From assembly GCA_031412575.1 (NCBI GenBank), contig JANODG010000161.1, positions 1-38,964 of the forward strand: a DNA stretch of 38,964 nucleotides, read 5' to 3'. Positions 33,458 to 38,964 of the stretch are shown here, in pieces. The notes beneath the pieces were generated by a model. The model searched no databases, had not been told where the DNA came from, and saw only the letters and a program-made list of their open reading frames with translations. The stretch is from JAMLIO01 sp031412575 (GTDB lineage: Bacteria; Bdellovibrionota; Bdellovibrionia; Bdellovibrionales; UBA1609). A program made the position numbers and the translations under genes. Every line of letters begins with the position of its first letter. The first letter of the stretch is position 1.

Positions 33458-33504
33458 CTGGTAAATGTTGGTGTCAGCACACAAAAGAATTGTAAGTCAT
33501 AACT

Positions 33505-34164
33505 TTAAGCCATTTCCAAAAATTCTTTGATGGCTTTTTGAATCCCTGTAAAAATCTTAAACGGTTCGTCTTCAAACATATACGCAGGAGTTGAAATCAC
33601 TTTAGATTCGCGGTCTGTGATGAAGTCATCGACTTTACATTCAACGTGTTCACATCCTGATTTTACGATTTTTTCCGCTGTGGCTTTGTCGTTACCAATT
33701 GTTAAGGTGATGGATCTTTTTTGACCCAAAATTCTTGCGATTAAAGCCGGTGCAATACACATGGCTAAAATCGGTTTCGAAGCCTCAAAAAAATCTTCGA
33801 TGATTCTTTTTATATCTTTATTCACACTACATTTGTGGCCGTCTTGGGCCCAAGTACATAAGTTCTTAACGACTCCATAACCCCCAGGTAAAATAATTCC
33901 ATCATATTGTTTTGGGTTTAATTCAGAAAGATCTTGGATCTTTCCTCGTGCAATCCTCGCGGACTCTTCAAGGGCGTTACGAAAATGGTTTTCAAGAAGC
34001 TCATCTTTGAAGTGGGACGTCGGTGAGAACCTTTGGCTTGGGGCAAACACATGATAGGCCACTTTGTGTTGCGAGAGGCAAATAAACGTAGATACAGCCT
34101 CTGTTATTTCTGAACCATCTAAATATCCGCAACCAGAAAGCACAACGGCCACTTTTTTTTGCAT
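33505..34164 (-). CDS. elbB: ElbB-type DJ-1/PfpI family protein
   Basis: A 219-residue cytoplasmic protein of the DJ-1/PfpI superfamily. The ElbB signature is present: VAVVLSGCGYLDGSEITEA at the N-terminus (Cys in SGCG), YDGIILPGGYGVVKNLC, and the nucleophile-elbow Cys in PILAMCIAPALIA. ElbB proteins are described as isoprenoid-biosynthesis-associated glyoxalase-like enzymes; the true substrate is unsettled. ATG at 34164 has AACAAGAGGTC upstream. It is divergent from nth with about 64 nt between them. Recognition is strong because of the SGCGYLDGSEI motif. Confidence 0.93.
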   Translation of the reverse strand: MQKKVAVVLSGCGYLDGSEITEAVSTFICLSQHKVAYHVFAPSQRFSPTSHFKDELLENHFRNALEESARIARGKIQDLSELNPKQYDGIILPGGYGVVKNLCTWAQDGHKCSVNKDIKRIIEDFFEASKPILAMCIAPALIARILGQKRSITLTIGNDKATAEKIVKSGCEHVECKVDDFITDRESKVISTPAYMFEDEPFKIFTGIQKAIKEFLEMA

Positions 34165-34228
34165 AAGACCTCTTGTTGAAAGTTTATTATGTTGTTTTAT
34201 TAAAAATGAATATTAAAAGGAAGTCACT

Positions 34229-34849
34229 ATGCCATTGAAAAAGCTGATCTCCTTATTGAAAAAATACTACCCTAATGTGAAGTGCGCCTTAAACCACTCT
34301 TCGCCCGAAGAGCTTTTGATCGCCACAATTTTAAGTGCTCAGTGTACGGATGTTAGGGTCAATATCGTCACAGACAAACTTTTTAAAAAATATAAAATTC
34401 CAGAAGGCTTGGCCAAAGCTGACCTTAAGGTGCTTGAGCAAGACGTAAAGCCGACAGGCTTTTTTAGGGCTAAAGCGAAAAACATCAAAAACTGTGCGCA
34501 AATTCTTGTGGAAAAATACCAAGGCAACGCCCCTCAGGAACTTTCACTTTTAAAAGACCTGCCTGGTGTCGGACGAAAAACCGCCAATGTGGTTTTGGGT
34601 GAGTGTTTTGGGATTTCAGAAGGTATTGTTGTAGACACCCACGTCAGACGACTTTCAAATCGTTTAGGCCTGACAGAGTCAGATAACCCAATTGTTATCG
34701 AAAAAGATTTAATGAAAGTGATCCCAAAAAAATATTGGATTATATTTTCGCATTGGTTGATTCACCATGGCCGTGGCCCCTGTAAAGCAAGAAAACCTAA
34801 GTGTGAAGATTGCTTTTTGAAGAAAGATTGCCCTTCGTCAACGTTTTAA
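34229..34849 (+). CDS. nth: Endonuclease III
   Basis: DNA glycosylase/AP lyase for oxidised pyrimidines in base-excision repair. 206 residues, normal length. The helix-hairpin-helix and catalytic Lys lie in LPGVGRKTANVVLG, the catalytic Asp in VVDTHVRRLSNRLGL, and the C-terminal [4Fe-4S] cluster ligands follow the exact C-x6-C-x2-C-x5-C spacing (CKARKPKCEDCFLKKDC). LSAQCTDVRVN near the start is also typical. ATG has AAAGGAAG upstream. Single gene; the following 112-nt gap separates it from the DoxX-like gene. Confidence 0.97.
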   Translation: MPLKKLISLLKKYYPNVKCALNHSSPEELLIATILSAQCTDVRVNIVTDKLFKKYKIPEGLAKADLKVLEQDVKPTGFFRAKAKNIKNCAQILVEKYQGNAPQELSLLKDLPGVGRKTANVVLGECFGISEGIVVDTHVRRLSNRLGLTESDNPIVIEKDLMKVIPKKYWIIFSHWLIHHGRGPCKARKPKCEDCFLKKDCPSSTF

Positions 34850-34961
34850 TAAAATTAAAAATTTAGTATTCGGTTTTTAAAATATCGACACAGGAATACA
34901 AGGACTAGAATGGGTCCCGGATTAGATTGCGGTATATTCCAAAACAGTTTAAATTCAAAGC

Positions 34962-35444
34962 ATGATCAGAGAGCTTCTAGAAAGTTTAAAATATGTGGGA
35001 CATTACTTCGCCATCTTTTTTTTAAGGGTGTACGTAGGCGTATACATTTTTAACATGGGCTTAGATAAATTTTATGGATCATATTTAACAGAGCCTTTAC
35101 TTGCAGCCCAAATTAATGAATTTTTTAATATTTCTACAACTTCTTGGGGAGTAGATTACTTTTTTTTAGAAGTCGTTCGACCATATTGGGTTTCATTTGC
35201 TAAAATTCAGGTTGGCATTGAACTTGTGGCTGGATTTTTAATGATCATCGGTTTTTTAGTCAGACCTGTAATGCTTGTATTGGTTTTATATTTATGGGCA
35301 TTATCGTACATACATGCACCTGAGTTCTGGCCTTGGGTTTCCATGTTATCAGCTGTATTGTTTAGCTTGGGTTGGGCTGGGGCCGGTCGATGTGTAGGCG
35401 TCGATTATTACTTTTATAAAAGATATCGTGGATTTCTGTGGTAA
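34962..35444 (+). CDS. DoxX-family membrane protein
   Basis: A 160-residue integral membrane protein with four hydrophobic helices. FFLRVYVGVYIFNMGLDKF near the start, the FAKIQVGIELVAGFLMIIGFLVRP central helix pair and the closing GAGRCVGVDYYF are typical of the DoxX/DoxD superfamily, whose members are quinone- or thiosulfate-linked or of unknown role. ATG at 34962 has no strong ribosome-binding site. The 3' end overlaps the thiamine-binding protein gene by 7 nt, so it is the first gene of that operon. Whether it has a part in thiamine uptake is unknown. Confidence 0.85.
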   Translation: MIRELLESLKYVGHYFAIFFLRVYVGVYIFNMGLDKFYGSYLTEPLLAAQINEFFNISTTSWGVDYFFLEVVRPYWVSFAKIQVGIELVAGFLMIIGFLVRPVMLVLVLYLWALSYIHAPEFWPWVSMLSAVLFSLGWAGAGRCVGVDYYFYKRYRGFLW

Positions 35445-36367
35445 GAATTTTAAGTTATCTTGCGATTGTGTTTATTGCTCTTTCAAGTTTAACGGTGTTT
35501 TATTTCCAAACAAATGAAATTAAAAACTCATGTCAGATCCGAATTTTAACTTCAAATTCATTTTACAACGGCGTTGGCGAAGATTTTAAAAGATTATATT
35601 TAAATAAGCATAGCTGTGAATTAAAGTTTGTTGTCGTCAGCGGAGCAAATTTGATCACAAATCTTTTTTTAAAAAAACCTGATCGATTTGATATTTTGAT
35701 GGGTTTGGATCCTTTTCAAATCAAAAAAATGAACACCGATTATTTGTGGGACGCTTCACTTCTAGATGCCAACAAAAATTTAAAACGCAAAGAAGCTGTT
35801 TTCAAGTATTACCTCCCCTACGACGAAGCACCAATAACCTTTTTTCTAAGAAAGTCAGATAAAACTAAATTTGAAAATTTAAACATGTTTTTACATTACG
35901 CTCATGCCAATAAACTTTCATTGGCAGTTCCTCTAAAGACCACAAGCGTGTTGGGTTCATTGTTTGATGTATGGTTAAAGAATAGTATTGCAGACTCAAA
36001 TCACGAAATCACACAAATTAAATACGCAAAGTCATGGTCAGAATCTTTTGGGCTTTTTGAACGGAAAATTGTTGACGGGTTTTTAAGTTTTGAAACTTCC
36101 GAAATTTTTTATCTCAACGATTCGAATATAAAAAAAGTAAACATAAAAGAAGGCCATCCTAACTTAAAAGAATATTTTTCATTTGCATCGAAATCGAATA
36201 TGTCTTTGATGCAGAAAAATAATTTTTTTGAGTTTATTAAGTCCGAAGAAGTTCAGGCCCTGATCTTAAAAAAAAATTACATGTGGCCTGCTTATAGCAA
36301 AAACCATGATCATAAAGATTTAAGAAATTTAAACGTTATCGAATTAAACCCAATGGTCGTGGATTAG
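35438..36367 (+). CDS. thiB: Thiamine ABC transporter substrate-binding protein
   Basis: Periplasmic ligand-binding component for thiamine or its phosphates. 309 residues with an N-terminal hydrophobic segment (LSYLAIVFIALSSLTVFYF) that may be a signal anchor or signal peptide. The mature part resembles E. coli TbpA: ILTSNSFYNGVGEDFKRLY, CELKFVVVSG, FDILMGLDPFQ, the ligand-binding KSWSESFGLFERKIVDGFLSF and KEGHPNLKEYF segments. Two Cys near positions 31 and 60 could form a disulfide. GTG at 35438 overlaps the DoxX-like stop by 7 nt. Thiamine specificity is inferred from the TbpA-like WSE-YGLF segment; the family also includes iron and other ligands. Confidence 0.87.
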   Translation: MVRILSYLAIVFIALSSLTVFYFQTNEIKNSCQIRILTSNSFYNGVGEDFKRLYLNKHSCELKFVVVSGANLITNLFLKKPDRFDILMGLDPFQIKKMNTDYLWDASLLDANKNLKRKEAVFKYYLPYDEAPITFFLRKSDKTKFENLNMFLHYAHANKLSLAVPLKTTSVLGSLFDVWLKNSIADSNHEITQIKYAKSWSESFGLFERKIVDGFLSFETSEIFYLNDSNIKKVNIKEGHPNLKEYFSFASKSNMSLMQKNNFFEFIKSEEVQALILKKNYMWPAYSKNHDHKDLRNLNVIELNPMVVD

Positions 36368-36375
36368 ACATACCT

Positions 36376-37821
36376 ATGACAGTATCAAATCATTTTCTTT
36401 CAATATTGTCTATTTCGATCTTGGCAATTTTTGTTATTCCCATTTCAATGATTATATTTCAAATCATCAAAGTCGATGGGCTAGAGTTTGGATTTATACT
36501 TTCAAGTTTTGTGTATGTGATCACTCAGTCTGTATTAAGCGCAAGTTTATCGCTTTTGGCGGGTTTGACAATTGCTCTTTCATATTTAAAAAAATCACAA
36601 AAAATTCAGAAGACTATTTCTTGGGGACTATTGCCACAGGCTCTTCCTACGGTTTTAATTGTATTTGCCTATTTTAAAATATTTTCTATTTTTAATTTAT
36701 ATCCGCAATCTTATATCCATGTAGTCATAGTTCATGTTCTTATCAACATGGGTCTTGTGAATTTTTTAATTTTTCCGCACTTACAAGAACAGATTGAAAA
36801 AAAGATTCATCTGATGCTGAGTTTAGATTTGTCATTTTTTAAATTTTTTAAATTGATTATTTGGGGCGAGCTTGCACCCACACTGTTTTACATTTGGATC
36901 TTAATTTTATCTTTTAGTTTAACTAGTTTTACAGTGCCTCTGTTGCTTTCAGGCTCTGTACCCAGCAGTCTGGATTATTTGATCTATGTTAAAGGCTATG
37001 TAGACGGTGATTGGGCTTCGGCGTCTTTACTAGGTCTAATAGAATTTATCTTCTTAGGATGTTTATTTTTTTTAAGAAGCCAAAAGTTAAGCTTCATTCC
37101 AACGCATACAAATTTTCATCTATTACAGGATAAAAAATCTGCCTTTTATTTATTAAATTTTTTGCCTATAGTTTTGGTGATTTTAAGTTTGCTGCATTTT
37201 GGCAATGCCGACTTCTCTTCGGCCATAATGTCTTTAAGCTTAGATTTTAAGGAAATACTGTTTAATACATCCTTTTTAGTTTTTTGGACACTTTGGTGCT
37301 ATAGTTTTATTTTTTGGACCCAAGTTTATCTGATGAATCTTTTATGGGTTAGAAAGTTTCATCAATTCTTTTGGCCCTTAAGTCCTATACTTCTATCGTT
37401 TGTGATTTTAAGTTTTTCAGAACTGTTTTCCGAATCGATAATCTTCAAAATTAGTTTTTCGGGTCTGGCGATCTCAACTTTTATTTTTCCAATTGTTTTT
37501 AAATTTTGGATTCTGCCTGAATACGCCAACTTTGAATATTTTTTTAAGAAGTCCGAGATTTTAAACTTGTCTTACGACAAAGTATTTTCAAAAATCATGG
37601 TGCCGTATTTGTACCCGTTTTACAAAACCTCATTGGTTTATGTTTTGTTATTTGCTTTAGGGGATTTCACCATCAGCGGCATTCTACTTGCTGATCTTAA
37701 AACGATTGGTTTAAGCATGAGAACTTATATCCAGTCCTATCAGTTGATTGAAGCCCAGTTGCTAGCGATTATTTTGACAGTCATTTCTTTAGGTTTAATT
37801 TTAAAATTTAAGTCCCGATAA
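36376..37821 (+). CDS. thiP: Thiamine ABC transporter permease
   Basis: A 481-residue inner-membrane protein with about twelve hydrophobic helices arranged as two fused permease units, like ThiP of E. coli (536 residues). EAA-type loops are recognisable in the first half (MLSLDLSFFKFFKLIIWGELAPTL, residues about 150-175) and second half (NLSYDKVFSKIMVPYLYPFY). ATG at 36376 follows the thiB stop by 8 nt. It lies between thiB and the ATPase gene, completing an importer. Conservation with ThiP is moderate, so the name depends partly on context. Confidence 0.86.
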   Translation: MTVSNHFLSILSISILAIFVIPISMIIFQIIKVDGLEFGFILSSFVYVITQSVLSASLSLLAGLTIALSYLKKSQKIQKTISWGLLPQALPTVLIVFAYFKIFSIFNLYPQSYIHVVIVHVLINMGLVNFLIFPHLQEQIEKKIHLMLSLDLSFFKFFKLIIWGELAPTLFYIWILILSFSLTSFTVPLLLSGSVPSSLDYLIYVKGYVDGDWASASLLGLIEFIFLGCLFFLRSQKLSFIPTHTNFHLLQDKKSAFYLLNFLPIVLVILSLLHFGNADFSSAIMSLSLDFKEILFNTSFLVFWTLWCYSFIFWTQVYLMNLLWVRKFHQFFWPLSPILLSFVILSFSELFSESIIFKISFSGLAISTFIFPIVFKFWILPEYANFEYFFKKSEILNLSYDKVFSKIMVPYLYPFYKTSLVYVLLFALGDFTISGILLADLKTIGLSMRTYIQSYQLIEAQLLAIILTVISLGLILKFKSR

Positions 37822-37862
37822 TTTTTTAGGATAGAGTTAGTATTAACGAGGTAAGATTAATT

Positions 37863-38498
37863 ATGAATATTTCTAATTTTAATTCGCAGATTGGACCATG
37901 GACGCTTTCGGTGGATGACATCAATATCGAAATGGGTGAAGTGACTTTAATCTATGGGCCTTCTGGTTGCGGAAAGACAAGTTTTTTTCAGGGACTTTTA
38001 GGTCTAAACTTAGCAAATTTCAATTTAGAAATTAAAGATCAAAATTTATCGCAGATCCGCCCAACAGAAAGAAAGTTCTCTGTGGTATTTCAAGCCAATA
38101 ATTTATTTGAACATTTGTCCGTTGTAGAAAATCTGCTGCTTATCAAGTCCGAATCGATCTCTGACGAAGATTTTAAACTTAAAGTTAAAGATTATAAAAT
38201 TGATTCTTTGTTGTCTAAAAAAGCCAACATACTTTCTGGTGGCGAAAAACAGATGGTTTCATGCGTAAGGGCTTTTTTACATAAAGGTCGAAGAGTACTT
38301 TTAATGGACGAGCCTTGGAGCTCTATGGATTTCGATAACAAAATGGAATACAGAAATCATTTAATCCAATTTTTAAAATCAGAAAATATTCCATGTATTT
38401 TAATCAGTCACGACAAGGACGAAGAAATATCTTTTTTAAATCCTAGATTTATTTATGATTTTACTCAAGTTGCTCGTTTTACGAATGGACAGCCTTGA
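37863..38498 (+). CDS. thiQ: Thiamine ABC transporter ATP-binding protein
   Basis: A 211-residue ABC ATPase of ThiQ size. Walker A is GPSGCGKTS, the Q-loop VFQANNLFEHLSV, signature LSGGEKQMVSCVRAF, Walker B RVLLMDEPWSSMD and the H-loop ILISHDKDE. All catalytic residues are present. ATG at 37863 has GAGGTAAGA about 7 nt upstream. It lies 41 nt after the permease gene and is its partner. Its last 34 nt overlap the 3' end of the convergent minus-strand gene. Confidence 0.92.
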   Translation: MNISNFNSQIGPWTLSVDDINIEMGEVTLIYGPSGCGKTSFFQGLLGLNLANFNLEIKDQNLSQIRPTERKFSVVFQANNLFEHLSVVENLLLIKSESISDEDFKLKVKDYKIDSLLSKKANILSGGEKQMVSCVRAFLHKGRRVLLMDEPWSSMDFDNKMEYRNHLIQFLKSENIPCILISHDKDEEISFLNPRFIYDFTQVARFTNGQP

Positions 38499-38964
38499 GT
38501 TTTATTTGACACTTTGACTTTCTTTTGTTCGGCGTACCAGTTCATGATCTTAGCCGCGACATCAGAGGGTGATTTCTCTAAATATAAACTTCTAAACATT
38601 GAACTTTTTTGAATGTCTTCCGGAATTTTAATTTTTTGATCTGCGACCTTACAAATCACTTTTGCGACTTCAATGTTTTCTAAAGCTTTTGGTTTTATTT
38701 CTAGAAGTAAGTTGTTAATACAAAGTGCGGCTGTGGTTCGGTACTCAGGATTTAGCTTTTTATTGTTTATAGCAGCAAGGCTTTCTTCGATAATAGCCTG
38801 TAAAGTTTTTTCGTAAGAATTTAAAGTTTCAAGTTCAGATTCAAGATCTGTAATGAGTGGCGAAACTAAGTTGTCGTCATTTGGTCTTGAAAGCAATAAC
38901 TTTAGAGTTTCCTTTAAAGGGTTAATTGCTTTTTCGGCCTGACGTGGATATTGAAATTTGCGAG
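38465..38964 (-). CDS. Unknown protein, partial at the window edge
   Basis: The minus-strand frame is open from the stop at 38465 to the right edge, reading KFQYPRQAEKAINPLKETLK before the first in-frame TTG at 38896, so the 5' end lies outside the window. The visible about 166 residues are helical and charged, with no signal peptide or membrane helix in view, and end in KTQGCPFVKRAT. No family is recognised. It overlaps the thiQ end by 34 nt on the opposite strand, a sign of compact genome layout. Confidence 0.7.
   Translation of the reverse strand, partial: RKFQYPRQAEKAINPLKETLKLLLSRPNDDNLVSPLITDLESELETLNSYEKTLQAIIEESLAAINNKKLNPEYRTTAALCINNLLLEIKPKALENIEVAKVICKVADQKIKIPEDIQKSSMFRSLYLEKSPSDVAAKIMNWYAEQKKVKVSNKTQGCPFVKRAT

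Noticed and set aside
34850..34961. Possible TPP riboswitch before the thiamine transporter operon
   Set aside because: I looked for the conserved CTGAGA and the downstream conserved stem sequences and saw neither.

Overview
This 39 kb window is low-GC DNA packed with chromosomal housekeeping genes, apart from one accessory block at about 7-13 kb. The gene set points to a Gram-negative bacterium with a respiratory menaquinone pathway: lipoprotein-processing genes, periplasmic thiol chemistry, a full set of outer-envelope style exported proteins, and menaquinone instead of ubiquinone genes. The low GC, the dense TTG and GTG starts, the exported RHS protein, the RsbRD-type hybrid kinase and the degenerate phosphatase and SirB1-like proteins would fit a Bdellovibrionota-like (former deltaproteobacterial) lineage. 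That placement is an inference, not something the sequence proves.

Layout. 0-3.3 kb: 3' part of ileS, a striking inverted repeat, then lspA and lgt (prolipoprotein maturation). 3.4-6.8 kb: a small anchored protein, a DAFRH/MDIHNN-motif protein, and a large lipoprotein-like protein ending in an M74 (MepA-type) murein endopeptidase domain. 6.8-13.3 kb: accessory block with a long AT-rich regulatory region, an exported RHS/YD-repeat protein with a variable tip, a small possible cognate gene, two decayed RHS fragments, and between them a gene with a HEPN-like R-x4-H motif. 13.3-18.2 kb: hybrid histidine kinase, flavin/PNPOx-like stress protein, ScsB/DsbD-type reductase with a periplasmic redoxin.

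18.3-29.1 kb is the menaquinone region. On the minus strand are aroF-type DAHP synthase and ubiE/menG. On the plus strand are menF, menD, menH, menA, menC and menE, followed by a minus-strand hot-dog thioesterase (probable menI), a long-chain polyprenyl diphosphate synthase and rsmJ. Together these make chorismate precursors, the naphthoquinone ring and the side chain, and carry out the final methylation. The only classical step not seen is menB (DHNA-CoA synthase), which must lie elsewhere.

29.1-39 kb: a SirB1/TPR-like protein divergent from a degenerate SpoIIE-type phosphatase, gltA, an exported-looking PlsC-type acyltransferase, elbB, nth, then a DoxX-like protein coupled to a thiamine ABC transporter (thiB, thiP, thiQ). 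A partial minus-strand gene of unknown function runs off the right edge.

The most unusual signals are the 62-bp-armed inverted repeat that copies the end of ileS and encloses a GC-rich multi-hairpin core (1732-1953), and the RHS locus with its decayed copies and HEPN-like cargo (7-13 kb). Others are the about 530-residue extension on the MepA domain and the in-frame 12-bp tandem repeat in menD.
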